Source of the DNA: an uncultured Clostridia bacterium
Lineage (GTDB): Bacteria > Bacillota > Clostridia > Christensenellales > UBA1750
NCBI GenBank assembly: GCA_904393115.1
Contig: CAJFMX010000002.1
Location: 62,001 to 126,000, forward strand
Direction: 5' to 3'
Length of the DNA stretch: 64,000 nt
Numbering within the stretch: position 1 is the first letter of the stretch; each line of letters begins with the position of its first letter. The translations under genes were made by a program, and so were the position numbers. Shown here piece after piece: positions 41,833 through 50,071 of the stretch. Under the pieces are notes generated by a model, which searched no databases, was not told where the DNA came from, and worked only from the letters and a program-made list of their open reading frames with translations.

Positions 41833-43914
41833 ATGAAAGACTATACTTCTCAGAATATTCGCAACATCGCGATCGTCGGCCACGGCGGCGAGGGCAAGAC
41901 GACCCTGACCGAAGCCCTGCTGTGGACCACCGGCGCGATTGACCGCATGGGCCGCGTGGAGGAGGGGACCACGGTCTCCGACTACGATCCGGAGGAGATC
42001 CGGCGCCAGTTCTCCATCAGCACCGCGGTTGCCCCCGTGGAATGGAAGGACACGAAGATCAACTTCATCGACATCCCCGGGTATTTCGACTTCATCGGGG
42101 AGATGATGGGTCCCCTGCGCATCGCGGACGCGGCGCTGATCGTCATCGGCGCGGTGACGGGCCTGAGCGTCGGCGCGGAAAAGGCCATGGCCTACACCAG
42201 CAAGCACTCCATCCCGCGGGCGATCTTCATCAACTCCATGGACCGCGAAAACGCCGATTACGACAAGGTCATCTCCCAGCTCAAGGAGAAGTACCAGACC
42301 GCCATCTGCCCGGTCATGCTGCCCATCTACGAGGACGGCAAGTTCATCGGCTTCTCCTCGCTGGTCACGGGCAAGTCCTACCGCTACCTGGACAAGTTCT
42401 CCAAGGAGATGGACACCACGCCCGAGATGCAGGAGAAGATCGACGAGGTCTGGGAAGAGGTCACCGAGGCTGCGGCCTCCGCGGACGACGAGCTGATGGA
42501 GAAGTACTTCGAGACCGGGGAGCTCACGGACGAGGAGAAGTTCCGCGGCCTGCGCAAGGGCATCGCGGCGGCGACGATCACGCCCGTGTTCTGTGGCGCG
42601 GCGCTGCCGGCGCTGGGCATCTCCAACCTGCTGAACTTCATCGTGACCCTCATGCCCTCGCCCGTGGAAAAGGCCTTCCCCAAGCGCGGCACCAACCCCA
42701 AGACGAACGAGCCGGCCGAGCGCGTCTGCTCCGTGGACGAGCCCTTCTCCGCGCAGGTCTTTAAGACCCTGGCCGACCCCTTTGTGGGCAAGATCTCCCT
42801 CATCAAGATCATCTCCGGCGTGCTGACGCCCAACACGCAGTTCACCAACGCCAACATCGAAAAGACCGCCAAGGCCGGCTCCATCTCGACCATGTGCGGC
42901 AAGAAGCTGACGCCTTCCTTCAAGCTCATCGCGGGCGACATCGGCGTGCTGACCAAGCTTGCGGACACCAAGACCGGCGACACGCTCTGCGACCCCGTGC
43001 ATCCCATCGTCTTCCCGTGGGTGACCTACCCCGAACCCAGCTACTCCATGGCCATCGTCGCCAAGAAGAAGGGCGAGGAAGACAAGATCATGCAGGGCCT
43101 GCAGCGCCTGGCCGAGGAAGATCCCTCCTTCCGCATCGAAAAGCCCGCCGAGACCTCGGAGACCATCCTCTCCGGCCAGGGCGAGATGCAGCTGGACGTC
43201 ACGGTCAAGAAGCTCGCCTCCAAGTTCGGCGTCGAGTCCACGCTCGTGGACCCCAAGATCCCCTACCGCGAGACGATCCGCAAGTCCATCGACGCCGAGG
43301 GACGCCACAAGAAGCAGACCGGCGGCCATGGCCAGTTCGGCCACGTCAAGATCCTCTTTGAGCCCCTCTACGACGAGGACAAGGACTTCGAGTTCGTGGA
43401 CAACGTCGTCGGCGGCGTCGTGCCGCGCGCCTTCATCCCCGCGGTCGAAAAGGGCCTGCGCGAGAACATCGTCCGCGGCGTGCTCGCCGGCTACCCGATG
43501 GTGCACCTGCGCGCCACCCTCCACGACGGCTCCTACCACCCCGTGGATTCCTCGGAAATGGCGTTTAAGACCGCCGCGCGCCTGGCGCTCAAGAAGTGCG
43601 TGGACGCCGATCCCGTGCTGCTGGAGCCCATCTATTCCCTGGACATCACGGTCCCCGACGAGTACATGGGCGACATCATCGGCGACATGAACCGCCGGCG
43701 CGGCCGCGTGCTGGGCATGAACCCGGTCGAGGACGGCCAGGAGGTCGTGGTCGAGGTTCCCCTATCGGAGATCTTCAAGTACGCCACAGACCTTCGCGCC
43801 ATGACGCAGGGCCGCGGCTCCTTCACCAAGAAGTTCGTCCGCTACGAGGAGGTCCCCGCCAACATCGCCCAGAAGATCATCGCTGCTGCCAACCTGCCCG
43901 ACGACGACGAATAA
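41833..43914 (+). CDS. fusA2: Elongation factor G paralogue (EF-G2 type)
   Basis: A 693-residue translational GTPase with all EF-G domains. The P-loop is GHGGEGKTTLTE, of the paralogue type, rather than the canonical AHIDAGKTTTTE. The G3 motif is DIPGYFDF; the usual DTPGH histidine is tyrosine, which is common in this paralogue group. The G4 motif reads NSMD (residues about 136-139), where nearly all relatives have NKMD. Domains III-V follow normally, including GRVLGMNPVEDGQ. It is not the main EF-G, whose gene would sit with rpsL/rpsG elsewhere. GAAGGAGGACC precedes ATG 41833. Confidence 0.92.
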   Translation: MKDYTSQNIRNIAIVGHGGEGKTTLTEALLWTTGAIDRMGRVEEGTTVSDYDPEEIRRQFSISTAVAPVEWKDTKINFIDIPGYFDFIGEMMGPLRIADAALIVIGAVTGLSVGAEKAMAYTSKHSIPRAIFINSMDRENADYDKVISQLKEKYQTAICPVMLPIYEDGKFIGFSSLVTGKSYRYLDKFSKEMDTTPEMQEKIDEVWEEVTEAAASADDELMEKYFETGELTDEEKFRGLRKGIAAATITPVFCGAALPALGISNLLNFIVTLMPSPVEKAFPKRGTNPKTNEPAERVCSVDEPFSAQVFKTLADPFVGKISLIKIISGVLTPNTQFTNANIEKTAKAGSISTMCGKKLTPSFKLIAGDIGVLTKLADTKTGDTLCDPVHPIVFPWVTYPEPSYSMAIVAKKKGEEDKIMQGLQRLAEEDPSFRIEKPAETSETILSGQGEMQLDVTVKKLASKFGVESTLVDPKIPYRETIRKSIDAEGRHKKQTGGHGQFGHVKILFEPLYDEDKDFEFVDNVVGGVVPRAFIPAVEKGLRENIVRGVLAGYPMVHLRATLHDGSYHPVDSSEMAFKTAARLALKKCVDADPVLLEPIYSLDITVPDEYMGDIIGDMNRRRGRVLGMNPVEDGQEVVVEVPLSEIFKYATDLRAMTQGRGSFTKKFVRYEEVPANIAQKIIAAANLPDDDE

Positions 43915-43930
43915 TCGCGTTTCTGCAAAG

Positions 43931-43967
43931 AGCGGCCCCCGGAATCATCCGGGGGCCGCTTTTTTCT
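43931..43967 (+). terminator. Terminator after the EF-G paralogue
   Basis: AGCGGCCCCCGGA pairs with TCCGGGGGCCGCT around a five-base loop, then six T residues. Confidence 0.93.
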
Positions 43968-44037
43968 CCCCTGCGCGGGACGTCAACTTCGCGTCCCTTG
44001 GCGCATACCCTGAAGAGGAGGAAGGGGGAAAAGAGAG

Positions 44038-44490
44038 ATGGATTCCTTGCAGGACTGCACGCGCGCCTACCTGGAAGCGTCCGGCTGCCGCTGCCGCCGG
44101 GAGGAGGAGGGGGGAAGCCTCTATACCTTTGCCGCGCGGGGCGAGCACGGCGTCTATCCCGTGCTGGTCTACGCCCGCGCGCCCTTTTTGATCTGCATCG
44201 CCAGCTTCCGCCAGACCGTGCCGGACGCGCGCCGGCTCGAGGCGGCCGAGTATCTGCACCGCATCAATTACGGCCTGCTGCTGGGCAATTTCGAGATGGA
44301 CTACGACGAGGGAGAAGTCCGCTTCCGCACCTCGCTCATGGCGGAAGGGTCCCTTACCCACGAGGTGCTCGACCGCTACATCCAGATGCCCGCGGCCATG
44401 CTGGACCGCTACGCCCCCGGCCTTGCGGCCATCGTCGCGGACGGCGAGATCGCCGGGGAGGCGCTGCGCCGCGTGCAGGATGCCCGCTAG
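44038..44490 (+). CDS. YbjN-domain protein
   Basis: A 150-residue protein with the YbjN / type III chaperone-like fold. CTRAYLEASGCRCRREEEGG starts it, YLHRINYGLLLGNFEMDYDEGEVRFRTSL is the family core, and VLDRYIQMPAAMLDRYAPGLAAI follows. The role of YbjN proteins is not settled (stress and motility effects in E. coli). AGGAGGAAGGGGG precedes ATG 44038. Its stop overlaps the convergent transporter gene by four bases. Confidence 0.8.
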   Translation: MDSLQDCTRAYLEASGCRCRREEEGGSLYTFAARGEHGVYPVLVYARAPFLICIASFRQTVPDARRLEAAEYLHRINYGLLLGNFEMDYDEGEVRFRTSLMAEGSLTHEVLDRYIQMPAAMLDRYAPGLAAIVADGEIAGEALRRVQDAR

Positions 44491-45611
44491 CCCTTGGCTG
44501 CGGTGCGGCGGCGGGCCAGGTCCTCCCGCACGAGGTCGTAGATCACGCTCATGACCGGGATGCCCACGAAGATGCCCGGGATGCCGAAGAAGCCGCCGCC
44601 CACGATCACCGCCAGCAGGACCCACAGCCCGGAAAGGCCGATCGAATCGCCCACGACGCGCGGGTAGATGAGGTTTCCCTCCACCTGCTGCAGCACGACC
44701 AGGAACACCAGGAAGATCACCGCCGAGAGCGGATTGTCCATGAGAATGAGGAACGCCGAGACGATCGCGCCGATGTAGGCGCCGAAGATCGGGATGACCG
44801 CCGTGACGCCCACCAGGGTGCTCACCAGCGGCGCGTAGGGCAGGCTGAGCACCGTCATGCCGATGAAGCAGAGCATGCCCAGGATCACCGCCTCGGTGAT
44901 CTGGCCGCCGAGGAACTTGCGGAACTTGTCGTTCAGGCGCGTGGCCACCGGGAGCACGACCCTGGCAAGGCGCGGCGCATAGGCGTTCAGCACGCTCTTG
45001 GCCTGGCGCACGAGCTTGTTCTTGGACAGCAGCAGGTAGAACGACAGCATCAGCGCCAGGACGAAATCCGTGATCACCGAGGCCGTGGACGAGGTCAGGG
45101 AGAACAGGTGCGGCGCAGCGTTGGAGAGCAGGTTCTGCAGCGCGTCCATGGTCATGTACTTCTGTATGAACTCCTGGATGCGCGTCTCCAGGTCGAGCCC
45201 GGGCAGGTATTCCTGCGACCACTCGATCAGCCTGCGCCCGTATTCCGGCAGGCTGCGCACGAGCTGCGTCACGCTCTGGCGCAGCTGCGGGTACAGAAGC
45301 GCCACAACGAACACCAGCACCGCCACAAAGGTCAGAAACGACAGCAGCATCGAGAGCGCCCGCACCAGCGTGTCCTTCTTCTGTCCCAGCCGCGCGCGGG
45401 CCAAGAGCTTGCCGAGCCATTTTTCATAGAGGCGCATGGGCAGGTTGACGAAGAAGGCGATGACGGCCGCCAGCACGATCGGCCGGAACACCGCCGCCGC
45501 GCTGGAAAAGAAACGGCAGACCTGCTGCCAGTACAGCGCAACGCCGAAGCACAGCGCCGCAAAGGCGATCAGCGCGGCCGCGCGCCGGAATGCGGGGGAG
45601 GGCTTGTTCAT
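44487..45611 (-). CDS. AI-2E family transporter
   Basis: A 374-residue membrane protein with about seven to eight hydrophobic segments. The conserved late region VVLQQVEGNLIYPRVVGDSIGLSGLWVLLAVIVGGGFFGIPGIFVGIPV is the family signature. Some members export autoinducer-2, others are Na+(Li+)/H+ antiporters, so the substrate is open. It lies 22 bases after the TetR gene on the same strand, likely in one operon and under its control. Confidence 0.9.
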   Translation of the reverse strand: MNKPSPAFRRAAALIAFAALCFGVALYWQQVCRFFSSAAAVFRPIVLAAVIAFFVNLPMRLYEKWLGKLLARARLGQKKDTLVRALSMLLSFLTFVAVLVFVVALLYPQLRQSVTQLVRSLPEYGRRLIEWSQEYLPGLDLETRIQEFIQKYMTMDALQNLLSNAAPHLFSLTSSTASVITDFVLALMLSFYLLLSKNKLVRQAKSVLNAYAPRLARVVLPVATRLNDKFRKFLGGQITEAVILGMLCFIGMTVLSLPYAPLVSTLVGVTAVIPIFGAYIGAIVSAFLILMDNPLSAVIFLVFLVVLQQVEGNLIYPRVVGDSIGLSGLWVLLAVIVGGGFFGIPGIFVGIPVMSVIYDLVREDLARRRTAAKG

Positions 45612-45633
45612 CGCGGGAAACCTCCTTTTTTGT

Positions 45634-46365
45634 TCAGTGTGCGTCCATGGACTTGTCCAGGGGCGAAAGGCCGCGCTGCAGGCGCACGTGCCGCTCGTAG
45701 ATGGCGGTGCAGACCTCGACCATCTGCCGCATCTGGTAGAGCACGATGCTGCCGTAGGGCGCGCCCAGGATCTGCTCGACCGCGTAGCGGTAGAGCTCCA
45801 GGTTCTCCAGGATCTTCGCCGTGTCCGGCGGGACGTCGGGGGAGAGCAGCAGCGCCGCGATCGCGTCCGAAAAGCTCGCGCCCAGCTGCAGAACCAGCGT
45901 GCCCGTTCCCTCCGGATAGGGCGTGAGAAATACGCCGTCCTGCACGCCGCCGCGCACGATCTCCTCCACGAGCGGGAGCATGAGGCTCATGGTCCGGCGC
46001 TTGAGCTTGTCGCGCATGACCAGGTTGTCCTCCCGATAGGCCACGCGGATGAGCAGGCCCATGAAGTCCGCATTGCCCGGCCGCCACATGCCGTATTGGT
46101 CAAAGAGCGCGTTGAACTTCTCCGGCCAGCCGCCGGGGCATTCGTCCACCGCCTTGCGCGCGGCCGCATAGGACTCCTGCGCCTTGCGGTCGCAGATGGC
46201 CTGCAGCAGCGCCTCCTTGCTCGCAAAGTGATGGTAGAATCCGCCCTTGGACAGGCCCAGGGCCGTGAGAATCTGCTGGATCGTGGTCCGCTCGTACCCC
46301 TGCGCGTAGAAGAGGGATTCCGCCGTGCGCAGGATCTCCTCGCGCCGCCTTTCGCCCTTTAACAC
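45634..46365 (-). CDS. TetR-family transcriptional regulator
   Basis: A 243-residue regulator. The N-terminal helix-turn-helix is GYERTTIQQILTALGLSKGGFYHHFASKEALLQAI. The C-terminal ligand-binding helices show no recognisable ligand signature. The start is GTG 46365, with GGGGTGG upstream. It has its own promoter (TTGACT, 17 bp, TACAAT on the minus strand at 46424-46396), about 25 bp from a divergent promoter, suggesting control of both sides. Length is a little above average for TetR. Confidence 0.88.
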   Translation of the reverse strand: MLKGERRREEILRTAESLFYAQGYERTTIQQILTALGLSKGGFYHHFASKEALLQAICDRKAQESYAAARKAVDECPGGWPEKFNALFDQYGMWRPGNADFMGLLIRVAYREDNLVMRDKLKRRTMSLMLPLVEEIVRGGVQDGVFLTPYPEGTGTLVLQLGASFSDAIAALLLSPDVPPDTAKILENLELYRYAVEQILGAPYGSIVLYQMRQMVEVCTAIYERHVRLQRGLSPLDKSMDAH

Positions 46366-46395
46366 CGTGCCACCCCATTTCCCGAATCTCCTCTC

Positions 46396-46478
46396 ATTGT
46401 ATCGGCATACGGCTCGCAAGTCAAGCCGGGCACAATCTTGCGCGCCGGCTTCACAAAAGAAGAAAAGAATGGTATACT
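46396..46478. promoter_or_regulatory. Divergent promoters of tetR and the membrane protein gene
   Basis: Minus strand: TTGACT (46424-46419), 17 bp, TACAAT (46401-46396). Plus strand: TTCACA (46450-46455), 17 bp, TATACT (46473-46478). The 25-bp gap between the two -35 boxes could hold a TetR operator. Confidence 0.78.
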
Positions 46479-46575
46479 GGAATATAGATGAGTCGGGAGA
46501 GGAAGGAAAGCGGCGCGCGTGTCCGCCCAAGTCCTCTTTCCGTTTTACCAGGAAACCGGGTTTGGAGGAACTGCC

Positions 46576-46767
46576 ATGGACTTTGTTTTGGGCTGGCTGG
46601 ATGAAGCGCTGACGACCTTTCTTCCGGCCGATATTTTCAGCAGGCTGGACGTTTACTACAACGGAGCCATCCTGTTCCTGGGCGCGGGGCTGGTGCTCCT
46701 GCTCTCCGCTCTCGCCCTCCTGATTGCTGCCGTGCGCAAGGGCAAAAAACATGCGCCCAGCGCCTGA
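46576..46767 (+). CDS. Small single-span membrane protein
   Basis: A 63-residue protein with one strong hydrophobic helix (about residues 28-53) and a basic C-terminus (RKGKKHAPSA). No family recognised. ATG 46576 follows TTTGGAGGAACTG; an in-frame GTG at 46519 would lengthen it but lacks a comparable ribosome site. It is probably cotranscribed with the acyltransferase-like gene 30 bases downstream, from the promoter divergent to tetR. Confidence 0.6.
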   Translation: MDFVLGWLDEALTTFLPADIFSRLDVYYNGAILFLGAGLVLLLSALALLIAAVRKGKKHAPSA

Positions 46768-46797
46768 GCAACCTGAGCTGCTGGGGGAGGACCCCAA

Positions 46798-47469
46798 ATG
46801 TCGATCTACCCGAGATGGTTCCGCGCGGTGCGCGCGGTCGTTCGCGTCTTTGCAGAGAAGATGGACGTGCGCGGCGCGGAGCGCGTACAGGCGCCCTGCG
46901 TGCTGGTCACGCGGCACCTGAACAACTACGGCCCCGTGGCCGTATATCTCTACTCTCCCGTGGAATTCCACATCTGGTCGTTGCACATGTTCTTTGACGC
47001 GGACAAGTGCCGCGAACACTTTGCCAACTACACCCTTCCCCAGCGCGCCCGGATGCCAAAACCCCTGGCGCGCGCTTTGGCGCGCCTGATGAGCCATCCC
47101 ATCGCCTGGTTTTTCCGCACGCAGATCCGCGCGGTGCCGGTCTGGCGGGGACTCAAGACCGTGATGAAGACCTTTGACCTCTCGGTGGACGAGCTGGAAA
47201 AGGGCGAAAACCTCCTCATCATGAGCGACGTCCACTACGCCCAGGAGGGGAAGGAGATCGGCGAGATCTACACGGGCTTTCTGCACCTGGGGAAGCTCTA
47301 CTACAAGCGCACGGGCAAGCGCCTTTCCTTTGTGGCCATGAGCATCAACCGCAAGGAGAAGTACCTGCGCTTTGGCGAGCCAATCGTCTTTGACCCCACC
47401 GTTCCCTTTGCGCAGGAGAAGGAGCGCATCACAGAGGCGCTCCTGCAGGAACTGCGCGACGACTACTGA
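46798..47469 (+). CDS. PlsC-like acyltransferase-fold protein
   Basis: A 223-residue protein resembling 1-acylglycerol-3-phosphate acyltransferases by its order of motifs. TRHLNNYGPVAVY stands where NHxxxxD is expected. RTQIRAVPVWRG is followed by LEKGENLLIMSDVHYAQEG in place of the FPEG motif. The histidine is kept but the aspartate and FPEG are changed, so catalysis may differ or be lost. GGGGGAGG precedes ATG 46798. It overlaps the convergent small gene by seven bases. Confidence 0.6.
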   Translation: MSIYPRWFRAVRAVVRVFAEKMDVRGAERVQAPCVLVTRHLNNYGPVAVYLYSPVEFHIWSLHMFFDADKCREHFANYTLPQRARMPKPLARALARLMSHPIAWFFRTQIRAVPVWRGLKTVMKTFDLSVDELEKGENLLIMSDVHYAQEGKEIGEIYTGFLHLGKLYYKRTGKRLSFVAMSINRKEKYLRFGEPIVFDPTVPFAQEKERITEALLQELRDDY

Positions 47470-47741
47470 TCCGGGTCCTTTGCCGCACAGGGGCTGGGAG
47501 CTCCACAGGGGCCGGGAGCTCCACGGGGGTCGGGAGCCCCACAGAGGCCGGGGGCTTGTTCCGCGGCCTTTTTTGCGCGCGCGTAGAGCGCGCAGGCGCG
47601 GCGCAGCAGGGCGGCCGCTTCGTCCACGGCGCCGGCCCGCTCGCGGGGCAGCGCGCCGCGCAGCTCCTCCAGCAGGGAGAGCGCGTGGCCGAGCGCGTCG
47701 TCCGCGTCGGAAAAGAGTCCGTCGTACCAGGGCCTGCTCAA
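47463..47741 (-). CDS. Hypothetical protein coupled to the class V aminotransferase
   Basis: A 92-residue protein. Residues 1-60 are helical (ALGHALSLLEELRGALPRE, DEAAALLRRACALYARAKKA). The C-terminal 28 residues are four Gly-Ala-Pro-x-Pro units encoded by an 18-bp tandem repeat. The start is TTG 47741, which overlaps the stop of the upstream gene as TTGA, with GGGGGCGGGAAG in front. No family recognised. Translation coupling suggests a role with the aminotransferase, but that is inference. Confidence 0.5.
   Translation of the reverse strand: MSRPWYDGLFSDADDALGHALSLLEELRGALPRERAGAVDEAAALLRRACALYARAKKAAEQAPGLCGAPDPRGAPGPCGAPSPCAAKDPDQ
47487..47558. repeat. 18-bp tandem repeat, four copies
   Basis: Units begin at 47487, 47505, 47523 and 47541 with consensus ACAGGGGCCGGGAGCTCC and a few substitutions; the last copy is the most diverged. 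It lies in the 3' part of the small gene and encodes a six-residue unit in frame. Confidence 0.85.
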
Positions 47742-48853
47742 ACTTCCCGCCCCCTTTCGATGCGCGCGACCGCCCGCAGCAGCGCGTCGACGTCCGCGGC
47801 GGTGCTGGCATAGCCCAGGCTCGCCCGGACCGCGCCGCGCTCGCCTGTGCCCATGGCTTCGTGCGCCAGGGGCGCGCAGTGCAGCCCCGCGCGCACGCAG
47901 ATGCCCGCAGCGTCCAGTTCGTCCGCGACGCGGCCGGAGGGCAGGCCGCCCACGTTGAAGCTGACCGTGCCCACGCGCGAGACCGCGTCCAGCGGCCCGT
48001 AGACCGTCACGCGCGGGATGTCCAGCAGCCCCGCGAGCAGGCGCTCGGTCAGCAGCAGCTCGCGCCCGCGGATCTCCGGCCGGTGCAGCAGGCAGAACCG
48101 CGCGCCCTGGCCGAGGCTCGCGATGCCGGGCGTGTTGAGCGTGCCGCTCTCGTAGCGCTCCGGCCGCTCCCGCGGCTGCGTGAGCAGGTGGGAGGAGGTG
48201 CCTGTGCCCCCGGCCTTCAGAGGCTCCAGGTCCAATCCGGGCCGGATGTAGAGCGCCCCCGTGCCCTGCGCGCCCAGCAGCGCCTTGTGCCCGGGCATGG
48301 CGCACAGGTCCACGCCCCATTCCTCCGGGTACAGGGGCAGCACGCCCGCGGTCTGCGCCGCGTCCACCAGCAGCAGGCACTTGTGCATCCGGCAGAGCAC
48401 CGCCGCCTGCTCGACGGGCAGGATCGCGCCGGTCACGTTGTCCGCGTGGGGCAGCGCGAGCAGGTCCACGTCCGGCCCCATGCGCGCCAGCGGGTCCACC
48501 GCGATGGTCAGGCGGATGCGCCCCTCGGCCGCCAGGCGGTGCAGCGGCCGCAGCACGGAGTTGTGCGCGTAGGCCGAGGTCAAAACGCGCATCCCCTGGC
48601 GGCACGCGCCCTGCAGCGCGAGGTTGAGCATGTCCGTGCAGTTGGCGCCAAAGACGATGTCGTCCGGGTTCTGCACGTGCAGAAGGCCCGCCAGCGCCTC
48701 GCGCGCGTCCAGGACGATGCGCGCCGCCGCCAGCGACATCCGGTGGCCGGAGCGCCCCGGGTTTGCGCCGAGGAAGCGCATTGTGCGCTCCACCGCGCGC
48801 AGCACGCTCTCCGGCTTTGGGTACGAGGTCGCCGCGTTGTCCAGGTAAATCAT
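47738..48853 (-). CDS. Class V aminotransferase / cysteine desulfurase-like protein
   Basis: A 371-residue PLP enzyme. It begins MIYLDNAATSYPKPE, and the lysine for PLP is in MPGHKALLGAQG near residue 195. ADNVTGAILP, TGTSS and LHCAPLAHEAMGT are typical of the EF2568 group of cysteine desulfurase/selenocysteine lyase-like proteins. That group is often found with selenium or molybdenum-hydroxylase genes. It faces a DUF3343 gene, a proposed Se/S carrier, which supports a role in chalcogen transfer. ATG 48853 has GGGAGGGAAG upstream on this strand. Confidence 0.9.
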   Translation of the reverse strand: MIYLDNAATSYPKPESVLRAVERTMRFLGANPGRSGHRMSLAAARIVLDAREALAGLLHVQNPDDIVFGANCTDMLNLALQGACRQGMRVLTSAYAHNSVLRPLHRLAAEGRIRLTIAVDPLARMGPDVDLLALPHADNVTGAILPVEQAAVLCRMHKCLLLVDAAQTAGVLPLYPEEWGVDLCAMPGHKALLGAQGTGALYIRPGLDLEPLKAGGTGTSSHLLTQPRERPERYESGTLNTPGIASLGQGARFCLLHRPEIRGRELLLTERLLAGLLDIPRVTVYGPLDAVSRVGTVSFNVGGLPSGRVADELDAAGICVRAGLHCAPLAHEAMGTGERGAVRASLGYASTAADVDALLRAVARIERGREV

Positions 48854-48949
48854 TCTCTTCCCTCCCGCACCACTGGCAATTCCAAATCGTATTCTAAGTG
48901 TATGGCAGGTTTCTCTGCTTTACGACGACCTTTGGGAGGGAAAGTTTCT

Positions 48950-49216
48950 ATGGAAAGCTACGGAATTGCCGCCTTCCGTTCCAGACAGGCGGTCCTTCGC
49001 TTTGAGGAGATGCTGCGCCGGGCGGGCGTGCGCGCGCAGGTGATCACCACGCCGCGCGCCGTATCCCTGGGCTGCGGCCTGTCGGTGCGATTTCCCGTGC
49101 AGGATATGCCCGTGGCCGCGCAGGTCTACCGCGCAAATCCCCTGCACAACCTCATCGGCTTTTACATCGCCCGGGAGCAGGGCGGCTCGCTGCAGGTTTC
49201 GCCCGCGCCGCTCTGA
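48950..49216 (+). CDS. DUF3343 protein, possible Se/S carrier
   Basis: An 88-residue protein. SYGIAAFRSRQAVLRFEEMLRRAGVRAQVITTPRAVSLGCGLSVRF matches DUF3343, whose conserved cysteine (here C46 in LGCGLS) is proposed to carry selenium or sulfur. It is divergent from the class V aminotransferase. ATG 48950 follows GGGAGGGAAAG. No selD or selenocysteine gene is seen in the window, so the Se link is inference from the family. Confidence 0.8.
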   Translation: MESYGIAAFRSRQAVLRFEEMLRRAGVRAQVITTPRAVSLGCGLSVRFPVQDMPVAAQVYRANPLHNLIGFYIAREQGGSLQVSPAPL

Positions 49217-49249
49217 TCCCGCCCGTCTACAAAGGAAAGGAGAACCCTC

Positions 49250-49924
49250 GTGACACAGATCAACTCTGCGGAGAGAAACGCGGAAATCCTCGCGGAGCTT
49301 CGGCGCCTCTATCCGGACGCCGGGCCCGAGCTGCACTTTACCAATCCCTTTGAGACGCTCGTTGCAACCATGCTCTCCGCCCAGTGCACCGACAAGCGCG
49401 TGAACCTGGTGACGCAGAAGCTCTTTGCGCGCTACAAATGCCCCAAGGACCTTGCCGCCATCACGCCCGAGGAGCTCGAGCCGCAGATCCGCGAGTGCGG
49501 GCTCTACCACAACAAGGCCAAGAACATCGTCGCCGCCTGCCGCATGATCTGCGAAAAGTTCGGCGGCGAGGTGCCCGGCGATTGGGACGCGCTCAACTCC
49601 CTGCCGGGCGTGGGCCGCAAGACCGCCAACGTCGTCTACGCCAACGCCTTCCACGGCGACGCCATCGCCGTGGATACGCACGTGTTCCGCGTCTCCAACC
49701 GCTTGGGCCTGGCCCATGCCAAGGACGTGGAAAAGACCGAGGCGCAGCTCATGCAGGCCATCCCCAAGGCGGAATGGTCCCGCGCGCACCACTACCTCAT
49801 CTTCCACGGGCGCAGGGTCTGCTCGGCCCGCGCGCCCAAGTGCGCGCAGTGCACGCTGCGCAGCCTTTGCGAATACTGCGCCGCGCAGGAGGCCGCGGAG
49901 AAAAAAGAGGGGAGCGCAACGTAA
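49250..49924 (+). CDS. nth: Endonuclease III
   Basis: A 224-residue DNA glycosylase/AP lyase of base excision repair. A helix-hairpin-helix LPGVGRKTANVV carries the catalytic lysine, and the VDTHVFRVSNRLGLA aspartate follows. The [4Fe-4S] cysteines have C-x6-C-x2-C-x5-C spacing near residues 186-205. Start GTG 49250 follows AAGGAAAGGAG. It lies 33 bases after DUF3343. Length is normal. Confidence 0.97.
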   Translation: MTQINSAERNAEILAELRRLYPDAGPELHFTNPFETLVATMLSAQCTDKRVNLVTQKLFARYKCPKDLAAITPEELEPQIRECGLYHNKAKNIVAACRMICEKFGGEVPGDWDALNSLPGVGRKTANVVYANAFHGDAIAVDTHVFRVSNRLGLAHAKDVEKTEAQLMQAIPKAEWSRAHHYLIFHGRRVCSARAPKCAQCTLRSLCEYCAAQEAAEKKEGSAT

Positions 49925-49962
49925 AATCTTGCGCAAATCCCCTCCTTTTTGCGCGCCGCGCA

Positions 49963-49991
49963 TTGCAAAGATGCGCGCAATCCGATATGAT
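49963..49991 (+). promoter_or_regulatory. Sigma-A promoter of obgE
   Basis: TTGCAA at 49963-49968, 17 bp, TATGAT at 49986-49991. Confidence 0.82.
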
Positions 49992-50071
49992 TAAGGAACG
50001 CCGGAGGCATTTCCCCCCGTTTCCGGCGCGCGCAGGCTCTTTCCCAATCGCGCCATGCAAGGAGAAATCAA

